From Garicola koreensis (lineage in GTDB: Bacteria; Actinomycetota; Actinomycetes; Actinomycetales; Micrococcaceae), in NCBI RefSeq assembly GCF_014195445.1, contig NZ_JACIBT010000010.1, positions 1 to 33,315 on the forward strand: a stretch of DNA of 33,315 bases, given 5' to 3'. A program made the position numbers and the translations under genes. Under the pieces are notes generated by a model. That model searched no databases and was not told where the DNA came from. It saw nothing but the letters and a program-made list of their open reading frames with translations. Below, piece after piece: positions 8,823 through 17,653 of this stretch. Position 1 is the stretch's first letter. Each line of letters opens with the position of its first letter.

Positions 8823-10370
8823 TCAGTGGGAGTCGAGCGAGATGCCCGAGCCGTTGGCCCGCAGCAGCAGATGGGGTGAGACTTCCCCGAATCCGCGCAC
8901 CAACCGCGGCGGCTGCGGCACCAGCAGGTAGTCTTCGGTGACCTCCAGGGCCTCGGCGGTGGCCTCATCGACCAGAACTGTGCCGGGGTCGGCGATGCCG
9001 GTCAGCCGGGCGGCTAAGTTCACCGTGGGCCCGTAGATGTCGCCCATCCGGGAGAGCACCCTCCCCCACACCACCGAGACCCGCGCCTGCGGAAGAACGT
9101 CGTCGGCGGCCATGGACTCCGACAGCGCCAGCGCGATCTCAGCCCCGGCCTCGGGCGTCTCTGCGTTGTAGAGCACCTCGTCGCCGACGGTCTTGACCAG
9201 GCGGCCGCCGCCGATGGAGATGATCTCAGCGCATCGGGATTCGAAGCGCTGCACCATCTGGGCCAGTGTGCGTTCGTTCATCTGCCGCGACAGCGAGGTG
9301 TAGGAGACCAGATCGGCGAAGCCCACCGCCCGGGCCAGCGGCAGCGGCGCGTCGTCCTCGGTGCCGTCGCGACTGCGCGAGAGCGAGGCCAGCCCCGACT
9401 CCACCCGGACGGTGAGCCGCTGCAGCGCGGCGGAGAGCTGACGGCGCCAGGCGTAGTTCATCAGTTGCTGGACCGGCTCAATGAGCTGCGGCAGCTCCTC
9501 AACTACCTGGCTGCGGGCCTGGGCGTCGGTGAGGCGCTCATTGGCGATCTTGTCCTCCACCAGCGCCTCGATCTGCCACACCACCATTCGGTCGGTCATC
9601 TGCCCCACCGAGCGGGTCAGTGAGATGGCGGCCTCCTGGTTCAGATGACCGTCGCGGACCAGCTCCACCATTCTGGCCAGGGCGTCGGCGTCGGCTTCGG
9701 TGAACGCCTTGATGTCTTCGTCGAGGTTGGGGAACCCCAGGGCACGCCAGAGTCGGCGGGCCGAATGGGTGGAGACTCCCATCCGTGAAGCCATCTGCCG
9801 GTAGGTCAGGGTGCGCTCGGCCCCCAGGAGTTGGTGCTCGAGCTTGCGGATGTTGCCGTGCCAGTCACGCTCCCGCCGGCCGGGGATCGGGATCGCGGCC
9901 GTGACCGAGGATCGGTGATACTGCGGATCCTCGCGTTCGCCGTCGTCCTGCGGCTGTGGCCCTGGGGTGAACCCCCGGTTGGGCACCCTGGGCACCGGGG
10001 AGGTGAGCAGCGGTCCGTGCCCCCGGGGTGCGGGGAAGTCCGACCAGTCAGCGCGGGCTGCGGCAAGCTCCTCGTCGCTGTACTCAGCCGCCCCCGCGTC
10101 GGACTGCGCCTGCCCGCCTGCGCCTTCGTCTGCCATGTAGTCGGGCAGATGCGGCGTCTGCGGTGAGGGCCCAGTGTTGGAGGACCCAGGGCCAGAGGAC
10201 GCGCGGCTGAAGGGCGGGTCGTAGTCGCCGGTCATGTCTTCGCTCCAGCGATCGGGCCCGGCGGCGCCGAATCCTCGTCTGCGGGCCCGCTCCCAGGAGG
10301 CGCGGCCGGCGTCGTCGGGCCCCTCTTCGGTCACGGCCTCAAAATCGGTGGGCCCCTCAGTAGGCGCCAT
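8823..10370 (-). CDS. cya: Class III adenylate cyclase with Rv1264-like N-terminal regulatory domain
   Basis: Makes cAMP from ATP; predicted soluble, 515 residues. Residues 1-165 are low-complexity, Gly/Pro/Asp-rich and probably disordered. Residues about 185-335 form a helical domain starting with a helix-turn-helix-like part (TYRQMASRMGVSTHSARRLW) that resembles the autoinhibitory, pH-sensing half of Mycobacterium tuberculosis Rv1264. The catalytic domain (345-505) keeps metal Asp D353 and D397, adenine-selecting K393 and D444, and transition-state N451 and R455, so it should be active on ATP. I chose ATG 10370, preceded by GGGGGT and overlapping the PH-domain gene stop by 14 bases; a longer frame to 10466 would overlap that gene further. 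pH control is inferred from similarity only. Confidence 0.92.
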   Translation of the reverse strand: MAPTEGPTDFEAVTEEGPDDAGRASWERARRRGFGAAGPDRWSEDMTGDYDPPFSRASSGPGSSNTGPSPQTPHLPDYMADEGAGGQAQSDAGAAEYSDEELAAARADWSDFPAPRGHGPLLTSPVPRVPNRGFTPGPQPQDDGEREDPQYHRSSVTAAIPIPGRRERDWHGNIRKLEHQLLGAERTLTYRQMASRMGVSTHSARRLWRALGFPNLDEDIKAFTEADADALARMVELVRDGHLNQEAAISLTRSVGQMTDRMVVWQIEALVEDKIANERLTDAQARSQVVEELPQLIEPVQQLMNYAWRRQLSAALQRLTVRVESGLASLSRSRDGTEDDAPLPLARAVGFADLVSYTSLSRQMNERTLAQMVQRFESRCAEIISIGGGRLVKTVGDEVLYNAETPEAGAEIALALSESMAADDVLPQARVSVVWGRVLSRMGDIYGPTVNLAARLTGIADPGTVLVDEATAEALEVTEDYLLVPQPPRLVRGFGEVSPHLLLRANGSGISLDSH

Positions 10371-10998
10371 AGCCACCCCCAAAGCTGGATCCGGCCACGT
10401 CTCCGCGCCAGGGGTCGGGCCCAGGCTGGACCGGCTGTCCACTGCCCGGTCCGGCACCCCGCGCATGGGCCGCCTGCTGGGCTTGGGCGCGGCGCCGGTG
10501 GGAGGAGAGCTCCTGGGCGATCAGGTTGTTGAAGCGTTCGGCGTCGGGCATGTCCCGAAGGCGGGTGCGCTGGTGCTGGCCGAAGGCCCCGTGAACCAGG
10601 GCAACAGTGCCTGCCCCGCTCATCTGCTGCAGCTTGGCCTGGCGCACCTCGGTCTGGGCCAGCAGCGCCAGTGGGATGACCGTGGCGTGGCCGGCACCGA
10701 TCATATTCTTCTGCACGATCCGCTCAGTGGTCAGGTAGGTGTGCCGGTTCAGCCAGCCCCACGCCGGCTTCAGCGTGCCGAAGACGAGGCTGAGCAGCCC
10801 CAGGGCCCAAATGATGAACACGAAGATATGACTGTACTGCTGAACGAAGGTCGGCTGGGTGTCGCGGGAGACGTAGCCCAGCAAAAAGCTCACCAGGGCG
10901 ATGGTGACCAGCAGGTTCACCACCACCGACACCAGGGCGCGGTGATGGGCGCGGGTGCGGACGATCACCTGTTCGCCCTCAACCAGCTTCAGCAGCAT
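10357..10998 (-). CDS. PH-domain (bPH2-type) membrane protein
   Basis: 213-residue protein. It starts MLLKLVEGEQVIVRTRAHHRAL, followed by two membrane segments at about 22-42 and 58-77, then a bacterial PH-like domain (HTYLTTERIVQKN through the HGAF region), an Ala/Gln/Arg-rich stretch and a Gly/Pro-rich tail. The function of this family is unknown. AGGAGGT lies 11 bases before the ATG. Its stop overlaps the adenylate cyclase start, so the two are probably co-transcribed and translationally coupled. This makes a role in the cyclase pathway or at the membrane plausible, but that is only an inference. Confidence 0.85.
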   Translation of the reverse strand: MLLKLVEGEQVIVRTRAHHRALVSVVVNLLVTIALVSFLLGYVSRDTQPTFVQQYSHIFVFIIWALGLLSLVFGTLKPAWGWLNRHTYLTTERIVQKNMIGAGHATVIPLALLAQTEVRQAKLQQMSGAGTVALVHGAFGQHQRTRLRDMPDAERFNNLIAQELSSHRRRAQAQQAAHARGAGPGSGQPVQPGPDPWRGDVAGSSFGGGYGAY

Positions 10999-11052
10999 CG
11001 GCCCGAAGCACCTCCTGTATCGTGATTCAGCATCAAGTCTACTGGGGGTCGG

Positions 11053-11970
11053 TCACCTGGCGCGCCCTCCGGCGGCCGGCCGCAGGTGGACCACGTCGCC
11101 GGCGGTGTAGGACTCACGGACCGCGCGGCTGGATTCCCAGAGCCCCTCATGACCGCCACCGGCCTCAGGGTCAAGCACCGTACGACGCCGGGCGGTGACC
11201 TCGACCTCGAGCGCCCCGTGCGTATCGACGCGCACAGCACGTCCGCGCACGGCGGTCCCGCCGGGCAGCTCCACCCGCACCTGCTCACCGGGGGTGCTCA
11301 CCGCGGCGATGATGTCTGCCCGCAGCGGCTGCACATCGGCGTGCTGCTGGATCCGGCGCATCAGCTGGGCGAACGAATCCAGCCAGTCGGCCAGCAGGTC
11401 GGTGCGAAGCGCAGCCGCCTCAGCAGATTCCACATCGGGTGTCGGATGACCGGCGCGCTGAGCCTCCAGCACCACCGAGGTGGCGGTCTGCGTGGGCAGC
11501 TGCTCAGCGCTCTGCAGCACGTTGATGCCGCAGCCGATGATCACCGCACTGGGATCATCGGGTGGGACCACCGCGAGCAGCCCGGCGATCTTTCGGCCGT
11601 CGACGTGGACATCGTTGGGCCATTTCAGGGCGGCGGCAACGTCACGGGCGCCCAGTGCTCTGACCAGAGCCAGCCCCGCGGTCAGGGTCAGCCAGTGCCA
11701 CTGCTGCCTCGGCAAGCTGGGGCGCAGCAGAATCGAGGTGGACAGCGTCGAGCTCTTCGGTGAGGCCCACCCGCGGCCCAGGCGCCCGCGGCCGGCCGTC
11801 TGCTCCTCGGCGGTGAGCACCGCCATATGCGGCCACTGGGCGGCGAAGTCCGGCGCGGCCGCGGCGCGCAGCAGCTCGGCGTTGGTGGAGTCGGTGGTCT
11901 CCACCCGCACCAGCCGGGAGACCACCCCCGGCTCCACCAGCCGGTGAGTCAGCTGCGCCTCGTCAAGCAC
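11053..11970 (-). CDS. birA: Biotin--[acetyl-CoA-carboxylase] ligase
   Basis: Attaches biotin to the BCCP domain of acyl-CoA carboxylase via biotinyl-AMP. It has 305 residues. Motifs are TTDSTN near residue 26, the adenylate loop GRGRLGRGW (60-68), KWPND (116-120) and GRKIAGLL with K127. There is no N-terminal DNA-binding domain, so it is the monofunctional type and should not act as a biotin repressor. The start is GTG 11970 with AGGGCAGG upstream. It follows the short-chain dehydrogenase by 11 bases on the same strand. Its natural substrate is encoded on the plus strand at 15790-17571. Confidence 0.93.
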   Translation of the reverse strand: MLDEAQLTHRLVEPGVVSRLVRVETTDSTNAELLRAAAAPDFAAQWPHMAVLTAEEQTAGRGRLGRGWASPKSSTLSTSILLRPSLPRQQWHWLTLTAGLALVRALGARDVAAALKWPNDVHVDGRKIAGLLAVVPPDDPSAVIIGCGINVLQSAEQLPTQTATSVVLEAQRAGHPTPDVESAEAAALRTDLLADWLDSFAQLMRRIQQHADVQPLRADIIAAVSTPGEQVRVELPGGTAVRGRAVRVDTHGALEVEVTARRRTVLDPEAGGGHEGLWESSRAVRESYTAGDVVHLRPAAGGRAR

Positions 11971-11981
11971 CGGTGCCTGCC

Positions 11982-12878
11982 CTACAGGAAGATGTCCGGC
12001 ACCAGGGCGGCGTCCGGATTGACCGCATAGGCGCTGAAGTCTGTGGTGCCGGCGGCGGTGAGCACCTGCTCATCGGTGAGGAACCCGCCGCTGCCCAGCT
12101 GGGCTTCGCCGCTGATCAGCGCGTAGGCGGCATCAGCCATGATCTGCGGTGTGCGGGCCCCCTGCAGCATCTGCTCACCGCCGGGAAGGTTGGCGATGGC
12201 GGCGGTGGCGATGAGCGTCACCGGCCACAGCGAGTTGACCTCCACCCCCGTGTCGGCCAGTTCGGCGGCCAGTCCGTAGGTGGTCATCGACATGCCGTAC
12301 TTGCTCATGGTGTAGCCCAGATGGGCGCCGAACCACGTGGAGCTCAGCCGCCCCTGCGCATCGGTCAGCGGTGGGGAGAGGGTGAGGATCTTCGGCGCCC
12401 AGCCGGGCTGGCCCGACCCGTCAGCACCCGCAGCGCTGCGGCGCAGATGCGGGATCGCCGCCTTGGACATCGCGAAGGTGCCGCGCACGTTGATGTCCTG
12501 CATCAGGTCGAAGCGCTTCATGTCCAGGGACTCCGTGGGGCTGAGGTCGATGGCCGAGGCGTTGTTGATCAGCACATCGATCCCGCCGAAGTGCTCGGCG
12601 GCGGCGCTGACGGCGCGTGCGACGTCGTCGTCGCTGCGAATGTCACCGACCACTGCCAGCCCCCGACCTCCGGCGGCCTCCACATCGGCGACTGCGGTGT
12701 GGACGGTGCCCTCCAGCGTGGGGTGCGGCGTATCCGTCTTGGCCACCAGGACAATGTTTGCCCCAGCCTCGGCGAGCCGCACCGCGATGGCGTGGCCGAT
12801 CCCGCGGCTTCCGCCGGAGATCAGCACTGTTCTGTTCTGCATGGTGGGAGCCGCTGTCGGCTCAGATGTCGACGTCAT
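11982..12878 (-). CDS. Short-chain dehydrogenase/reductase (HSDL2-like)
   Basis: NAD(P)-dependent oxidoreductase of the Rossmann type, about 298 residues. The cofactor loop is SGGSRGIG, the structural motif NNASAI, and the catalytic Tyr-Lys pair is in YTMSKYGMS, with an upstream Ser in LTLSPP. The C-terminal pattern (NLPGGEQMLQGARTPQIMADAAYALI) resembles the HSDL2/citronellol-dehydrogenase-like subgroup. I favour the second of two close ATGs (12878): AAGG is eight bases upstream, and TAAGGT is also seven bases before it. It is divergent from accD and upstream of birA, so a role in acyl or lipid metabolism is possible, but the substrate is unknown. Confidence 0.88.
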   Translation of the reverse strand: MTSTSEPTAAPTMQNRTVLISGGSRGIGHAIAVRLAEAGANIVLVAKTDTPHPTLEGTVHTAVADVEAAGGRGLAVVGDIRSDDDVARAVSAAAEHFGGIDVLINNASAIDLSPTESLDMKRFDLMQDINVRGTFAMSKAAIPHLRRSAAGADGSGQPGWAPKILTLSPPLTDAQGRLSSTWFGAHLGYTMSKYGMSMTTYGLAAELADTGVEVNSLWPVTLIATAAIANLPGGEQMLQGARTPQIMADAAYALISGEAQLGSGGFLTDEQVLTAAGTTDFSAYAVNPDAALVPDIFL

Positions 12879-12931
12879 GATCATTACCTTACTGCCCAGT
12901 AGCCGTCTTTGCCGTGACCCTCGCGCAGAAT

Positions 12932-12975
12932 TGTAGGGTATCTACATCCGTCTGAGCGCAGAGCCTCATTAGACT
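12932..12975 (+). promoter_or_regulatory. Candidate accD promoter region with TGTAG-N5-CTACA dyad
   Basis: The 103-base gap between the divergent dehydrogenase and accD holds a 5-bp dyad, TGTAG (12932-12936) and CTACA (12942-12946). It also holds a TAGACT (12970-12975) that fits a SigA -10 and would place the start of transcription only about six bases before the accD GTG. No clear -35 is visible. The dyad would overlap the -35 region and could be an operator. Confidence 0.35.
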
Positions 12976-12987
12976 GGCGACCAGATT

Positions 12988-14622
12988 GTGGACACCCAAC
13001 AGAACGACGACGAAAGTAGTGCGCCACCGACCATGACTTCCTCTGCTGATCTGAAGACCACTGCGGGCAAGATCGCCGATTTCCGGCGTCGTCGTGATCA
13101 GACCCTGGCCCCGGCGGGCGAGGAGTCGATCGCCAAGCAGCACAACCGCGGCAAGCACACCGCCCGCGAACGCATCGAACTGCTGCTGGACGAGGACTCG
13201 TTCGTGGAATTCGACGCCCTGGCGGTGCACCGCACCCACGCCTTCGGCATGGAGAAGAAGAAGCTTCTGGGTGACGGGCTCGTCGGCGGCTACGGCACCG
13301 TCGACGGTCGACTGGTTGCCGTCTACGCCCAGGACTTCACCGTGTTCGGCGGCTCGCTGTCTGCGGTCAACGGCGAAAAGATCGTCAAAGTCCAAGAGTT
13401 CGCAGCGCGCAACGGCTGCCCGCTGATCGGCATCAACGACGGCGGCGGCGCCCGCATCCAGGAGGGTGTGGCCTCACTGGCGATGTTCGCCGATATCTTC
13501 CGCAACAACGTGCACTCCTCCGGGGTGGTCCCGCAGATCACCCTGATCATGGGGCCGGCGGCCGGCGGAGCCGCCTACTCTCCTGCGCTGACCGACTTTG
13601 TGATCATGGTGGACAAGACCTCCCACATGTTCATCACCGGCCCGGACGTGATCAAGTCAGTCACCGGCGAAGATGTGGACATGGAGTCCTTGGGCGGAGC
13701 GCGCTCGCACAACACCACCACCGGCACGGCCACGTATATGGCCGCAGACGAGCAGGACGCCATCGAGTTCGCCCAGGAGCTTCTGGAGTTTCTGCCGCTG
13801 AACAACTTGGCCGAAGCGCCGGTGGAGCCTGCTGAGCAGCGAGCCAAGATCGAACAGGAGGATGAGGCGCTCAACGACCTCATCCCGGATTCGGCCTCCG
13901 CCCCCTACGACATGACCGTACTGATCGAACAGCTGCTCGACGATGGTCACTTCCTGGCGCTGCAGGCCCTCTACGCACCGAACATGATCACCGGCTTCGG
14001 CCGGATCAACGGCCGCAGCGTTGGGGTGGTGGCCAACCAGCCCAGCCAGCTGGCCGGCACCTTGGACATTGCCGGCAGTGAGAAGGCCGCCCGGTTCGTC
14101 CGCTTCTGCGACGCCTTCAACATCCCGATCCTCACCCTGGTGGATGTGCCCGGGTTCCTGCCCGGCACCGACCAGGAGTGGGGTGGCATCATCCGCCGCG
14201 GGGCCAAGCTGCTCTACGCCTACGCCGAGGCAACCGTCCCGAAGATCACGGTGATCACCCGCAAGGCCTTCGGCGGCGCCTACATTGTGATGGGCTCCAA
14301 GAAGCTGGGAGCTGACGTCAACCTGGCCTGGCCCACCGCCCAGATCGGGGTGATGGGCGCCCAAGGTGCGGTGAACATCCTCCACCGCCGGGATCTGGCG
14401 TCCGCTGAGCAGGACGGCGAGGACGTGGAGGCAAAGCGCCAGCAGCTCATCGACGAATACGAGGAAGCCCTCTTAAACCCTTATCAGGCCGCCGAACTGG
14501 GCTACATCGACGCCGTGGTGGAACCGGCCGAGACCCGCTGGCAGATCTCCAAGGCCCTGCACGCCACCTACCACAAGCGCGAATCACGGCCGGTGAAGAA
14601 GCACGGAAACATTCCCCTCTGA
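12988..14622 (+). CDS. accD: Acyl-CoA carboxylase beta (carboxyltransferase) subunit
   Basis: Carboxyltransferase that moves carboxyl from biotin to acetyl- or propionyl-CoA, giving malonyl- or methylmalonyl-CoA. It has 544 residues in two crotonase-like halves. Oxyanion-hole and CoA-binding glycine motifs are GGGARIQEG (152-160) and [13 protein letters not shown] (189-201) in the N-half, and [14 protein letters not shown] plus [13 protein letters not shown] (426-438) in the C-half. Position 433 is Ile, where propionyl-specific enzymes usually have Asp. The GTG at 12988 has no good ribosome site; an ATG at 13033 ([10 protein letters not shown]) is a real alternative. It is first in accD-accE-maf-accA. 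Confidence 0.95.
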   Translation: MDTQQNDDESSAPPTMTSSADLKTTAGKIADFRRRRDQTLAPAGEESIAKQHNRGKHTARERIELLLDEDSFVEFDALAVHRTHAFGMEKKKLLGDGLVGGYGTVDGRLVAVYAQDFTVFGGSLSAVNGEKIVKVQEFAARNGCPLIGINDGGGARIQEGVASLAMFADIFRNNVHSSGVVPQITLIMGPAAGGAAYSPALTDFVIMVDKTSHMFITGPDVIKSVTGEDVDMESLGGARSHNTTTGTATYMAADEQDAIEFAQELLEFLPLNNLAEAPVEPAEQRAKIEQEDEALNDLIPDSASAPYDMTVLIEQLLDDGHFLALQALYAPNMITGFGRINGRSVGVVANQPSQLAGTLDIAGSEKAARFVRFCDAFNIPILTLVDVPGFLPGTDQEWGGIIRRGAKLLYAYAEATVPKITVITRKAFGGAYIVMGSKKLGADVNLAWPTAQIGVMGAQGAVNILHRRDLASAEQDGEDVEAKRQQLIDEYEEALLNPYQAAELGYIDAVVEPAETRWQISKALHATYHKRESRPVKKHGNIPL

Positions 14623-14623
14623 T

Positions 14624-14998
14624 ATGAGACGGCAGACAATGATGACGACGACGCCCACGGCCGCAGCCCAGACTGACCCCCAGGCCCCGCTGGAGGCCGC
14701 CGCTCAGTTGCAGACTGCTGAGCCGCAGGCTGCCGAGCTGGAGGCCGACACTGCGGCTGACACTGAGGCTGCGGCTGCGGTGGGGATCCGCGGCGCCCAG
14801 CTGAGCGATGATGAGACGGCGGCCGTGGTGGCGGTGCTGGCTCGATTGGCGGCAGCCGAACCGGTGAGCTCCGATGCCGGGGGCACTGGTCCCACCGACC
14901 GCGCCGTCCAGCGTCGCCACCGGCTGCAGCTGGATCAGCACGGGCTGTGGGGCCGCCCCGGGCCAAGCTCCTGGCAGGCGGCAGGAGGTTTCGGATGA
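14624..14998 (+). CDS. accE: Acyl-CoA carboxylase epsilon subunit
   Basis: Small actinobacteria-specific subunit that stabilises the alpha-beta carboxylase complex. The recognisable part is the C-terminal 60 residues: a helix LSDDETAAVVAVLARLAA, then RRHRLQLDQHGLWGRPGPSSW with the usual Trp and Gly-Arg ending. The N-terminal half is an Ala/Glu/Thr-rich extension, which makes it 124 residues, longer than typical members. The ATG at 14624 lies one base after the accD stop without a clear ribosome site; ATGs at 14639 and 14642 are alternatives. Its TGA overlaps the maf ATG. Confidence 0.82.
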   Translation: MRRQTMMTTTPTAAAQTDPQAPLEAAAQLQTAEPQAAELEADTAADTEAAAAVGIRGAQLSDDETAAVVAVLARLAAAEPVSSDAGGTGPTDRAVQRRHRLQLDQHGLWGRPGPSSWQAAGGFG

Positions 14999-15687
14999 CC
15001 CGACTCGTTCTGGCCTCCCAGTCCCCCAGCCGGCGCAGAGTGTTGGACCAGGCCGGCGTCGTCTTTGACGTTGAAGTCTCCTCAGTCGACGAGCCGGCAG
15101 TGGTGGAGGCCGCCTCCGCCGGAGCAGAGCTGGGCGCAGCCGAGACCGCCCTGCTGCTGGCCCGGGCCAAGGCCGAGGCCGTAGCTGCGCTGCCCGCATC
15201 CCGAAATACGCTCGTGCTGGGCTGTGACTCCGTGTTCGAACTGGACGGGGTCACCTACGGCAAGCCCTACGAAGTCGATGTCGCCGTCGAGCGGTGGCAG
15301 CAGATGCGTGGCAGGACCGGCACCCTGCACACCGGCCACTGGCTGGTGGACGCGGGGACGGCGGCCACCACCGCAGAGCACTCGTGGCTCGGCTCCGCAG
15401 CGATGACCAAGGGGCCGCTGGGCGTGCCGGAGAGCACCCTGACCTCTGCTGGGGAGACCGTCTCCTCCCAGGTGAGGTTCGCTGAACCCAGCGATGAGCA
15501 GATTCGCGCCTACGCGGAGTCCGGCGAGGCGCTGCACTGCGCCGGGGCGTTCACCCTGGAGGGTCGCGGCGCTGCGTTCATCGACCGGGTCGAGGGCGAC
15601 CCCAACGCCGTCATCGGCCTCTCCCCGGCGGCGCTGAACCGGCTGCTGAGTGAGTTCGGCCGCAGCATCACAGATTTTTGGACATAA
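14995..15687 (+). CDS. maf: Maf family nucleotide pyrophosphatase
   Basis: Hydrolyses non-canonical or excess nucleoside triphosphates to monophosphates; 230 residues. Motifs are LASQSPSRRRVLDQAGV at the N-terminus, GCDSVFELDG (catalytic Asp D78), GKPYEVDVA and the C-terminal EGDPNAVIGLS. A Cys replaces the usual Ala before the Asp, and Ser replaces Thr after it (GCDSV for GADTV). The ATG at 14995 has AGGAGG six bases upstream and overlaps the accE stop; a frame starting 48 bases earlier is not supported. Its position inside the carboxylase cluster is conserved in many actinobacteria without a known functional reason. Confidence 0.93.
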   Translation: MTRLVLASQSPSRRRVLDQAGVVFDVEVSSVDEPAVVEAASAGAELGAAETALLLARAKAEAVAALPASRNTLVLGCDSVFELDGVTYGKPYEVDVAVERWQQMRGRTGTLHTGHWLVDAGTAATTAEHSWLGSAAMTKGPLGVPESTLTSAGETVSSQVRFAEPSDEQIRAYAESGEALHCAGAFTLEGRGAAFIDRVEGDPNAVIGLSPAALNRLLSEFGRSITDFWT

Positions 15688-15696
15688 CCACATCGA

Positions 15697-15756
15697 TTGC
15701 TGGATTTTTGTCGTTCTGAGCCGCACGAACCGCTCATAACGACAAAAATCCAGCAA
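15697..15756. repeat. Perfect 19-bp inverted repeat (hairpin) between maf and accA
   Basis: TTGCTGGATTTTTGTCGTT at 15697-15715 is perfectly repeated in inverse at 15738-15756. The 22-base spacer adds five more pairs (TGAGC/GCTCA) after one mismatch and leaves a 10-base loop. That makes a 24-pair stem, by far the longest in the window, and it is AT-rich compared with its surroundings. It starts 10 bases after the maf stop and ends 33 bases before accA. It has no T-tract after the stem on either strand. It may be an attenuator, an RNA-processing site or a dispersed repeat (REP or MITE-like). Confidence 0.85.
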
Positions 15757-15789
15757 CCGGCACCAGGAACGACGACGAAGGACCTGCAG

Positions 15790-17571
15790 ATGACCGAGTT
15801 TTCCACGGTACTGATCGCCAACCGCGGTGAGATCGCAGTGCGCATCATCCGCGCCGCCCAGGACGAAGGCCTTGCCACAGTGGCGGTCTACGCCGAAGCG
15901 GACCGCCAGGCGATGCACGTCCACGCGGCCGACGAGGCCTATGCGCTCGGCGGGGAGTCGGCATCCGATTCCTACTTGGACATGACGAAGGTGCTGGCCG
16001 CCGCGCAGGCGACCGGCGCTGATGCCGTGCACCCCGGATACGGGTTCCTGTCGGAGAACGCGGAGTTCGCCCAGGCGGTCATCGACGCCGGGCTGGTCTG
16101 GATTGGCCCCCCGCCGGAGGCGATCCGGCTGCTGGGCGATAAGGTCTCGGCCCGTCAGCTGGCGGAGAAGGTCGGTGCGCCGCTGGCTCCGGGCACCAAG
16201 GAGCCGGTCTCCTCAGCGAAGGAGGTGCTGAAGTTCGCCGAGAAGCAGGGTCTTCCGCTGGCGATCAAGGCTGCGCACGGAGGCGGAGGCCGCGGCATCA
16301 AAGTGGTGCGTGAGCGCGATGAGATCGTCGAGCTCTACGAATCGGCCGTACGGGAGGCCACAGCGGCGTTCGGCCGCGGCGAGTGCTTCATTGAGAAGTA
16401 CCTGGACAGGCCGCGCCACGTGGAGACGCAGTGCCTGGCCGATTCCCACGGCGGCGTCGTGGTGGTCTCCACCCGCGACTGCTCCCTGCAGCGCCGCAAC
16501 CAGAAGTTGGTGGAGGAGGCACCGGCACCGTTCCTCACCCGGGCGCAGAATCGCCAGCTCTACCGGGCTTCGAAGGCCATCCTGAAAGAAGCCCAGTACG
16601 TCGGGGCCGGCACCTGCGAGTTCCTCATCGGCGCTGATGGGACGGTGAGCTTCCTGGAGGTCAATACTCGCCTTCAGGTGGAGCACCCGGTCTCCGAGGA
16701 GGTCACGGGCATCGACCTGGTGCGCGAGCAGTTCCGCATCGCTCGCGGGGAGAAGCTCGGCTACGAGGACCCCGAGGTGCGCGGGCACAGCATAGAGTTC
16801 CGCATCAACGGTGAAGACCCGGGGCGCAGCTTCATGCCCGCCCCCGGGACGCTGGAGACCTTCAAAATGCCTGCCGGGCCGGGGGTTCGGGTCGACTCGG
16901 GGGTGCGTGCCGGAGAGACGATCTCCGGGGCCTTCGATTCGATGGTCGCCAAACTGATCGTCACCGGTGCTGATCGTCGTCAGTCGCTGCAGCGGGCTCA
17001 CCGTGCACTTGCCGAGATGCAGGTTGAGGGGATGCCTACTGTCCTGCCGTTCCACCGCAGAGTGATCACCGACCCGGCGTTCGCCCCTGAGCTTCAGAAT
17101 CCGAAGGCCCAGTCCTTCCACGTCCACACCCGGTGGATCGAGACCGAGTTCGTCAACGACATCAAACCGTTCAACGCGCTCACCGCCCGCCCCGGCGACG
17201 GCGAGGACTCCGAACGCGAAGATGTGGTGGTCGAGGTCAACGGCAAGCGAGTGCAGGTCAACGTGCCGGCATCCTTGGCGGCCGGCAAGCTCTCCGGCGG
17301 CGCACCTGCTAAGAAGCGGCGGAAGAAGCGCACCGCCGCAGCGACGGCTGCCTCCGGGAACTCTCTCACCTCACCGATGCAGGGCACCGTGGTGAAGGTG
17401 GCGCTCAAGGACGGCGCCAAGGTCGCTGAAGGCGACCTCGTCGTCGTCCTGGAGGCGATGAAGATGGAGCAGCCGATCACCGCCCACAAGGCCGGCAAGC
17501 TCAAGGGCCTCAAGGTGCAGTCCGGTTCCAGCGTGAAGGCCGGGGAGGCTGTGGCCACCATCGTCGACTGA
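15790..17571 (+). CDS. accA: Acyl-CoA carboxylase alpha subunit (biotin carboxylase plus BCCP)
   Basis: Carboxylates its own biotin using ATP and bicarbonate; 593 residues. The biotin carboxylase part starts [16 protein letters not shown], has [11 protein letters not shown], the ATP-grasp glycine loop [13 protein letters not shown] (161-173) with K160, [15 protein letters not shown], and the metal/active-site [12 protein letters not shown] (289-300). A Lys/Arg/Ala linker (about 510-525) leads to the BCCP domain, with biotinylation Lys K558 in EAMKM. The ATG at 15790 has GAAGGA upstream; the open frame extends to 15697 but that part is the hairpin, not protein. It works with AccD and AccE above and is the expected BirA substrate. 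Confidence 0.96.
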   Translation: MTEFSTVLIANRGEIAVRIIRAAQDEGLATVAVYAEADRQAMHVHAADEAYALGGESASDSYLDMTKVLAAAQATGADAVHPGYGFLSENAEFAQAVIDAGLVWIGPPPEAIRLLGDKVSARQLAEKVGAPLAPGTKEPVSSAKEVLKFAEKQGLPLAIKAAHGGGGRGIKVVRERDEIVELYESAVREATAAFGRGECFIEKYLDRPRHVETQCLADSHGGVVVVSTRDCSLQRRNQKLVEEAPAPFLTRAQNRQLYRASKAILKEAQYVGAGTCEFLIGADGTVSFLEVNTRLQVEHPVSEEVTGIDLVREQFRIARGEKLGYEDPEVRGHSIEFRINGEDPGRSFMPAPGTLETFKMPAGPGVRVDSGVRAGETISGAFDSMVAKLIVTGADRRQSLQRAHRALAEMQVEGMPTVLPFHRRVITDPAFAPELQNPKAQSFHVHTRWIETEFVNDIKPFNALTARPGDGEDSEREDVVVEVNGKRVQVNVPASLAAGKLSGGAPAKKRRKKRTAAATAASGNSLTSPMQGTVVKVALKDGAKVAEGDLVVVLEAMKMEQPITAHKAGKLKGLKVQSGSSVKAGEAVATIVD

Positions 17572-17641
17572 ACGCCTGCAGCGAGCCGCACAGGAAAAGT
17601 TCACCGGGATTAGTGCCCTGTGAGCATCGGGTCGGGTCGGC

Positions 17642-17653
17642 TACGGTCAAGGT
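17642..17653 (+). promoter_or_regulatory. Leaderless promoter -10 (TACGGT) of the sugar dehydrogenase gene
   Basis: TACGGT (17642-17647) fits the actinobacterial SigA -10 TANNNT and is followed by exactly six bases and then ATG. Transcription should begin at or next to the A of the start codon, giving a leaderless mRNA. No clear -35 is seen. Confidence 0.5.

Noticed and set aside
11973..12902. 309-codon plus-strand frame opposite the short-chain dehydrogenase
   Set aside because: The minus frame has a full dehydrogenase fold with catalytic Tyr-Lys; the plus frame has no recognisable domain.
14447..15254. Long minus-strand frames opposite accE and maf
   Set aside because: They are Arg/Pro/Ser-rich and lack motifs, whereas accE and maf on plus have clear family signatures and overlapping stop/start codons.
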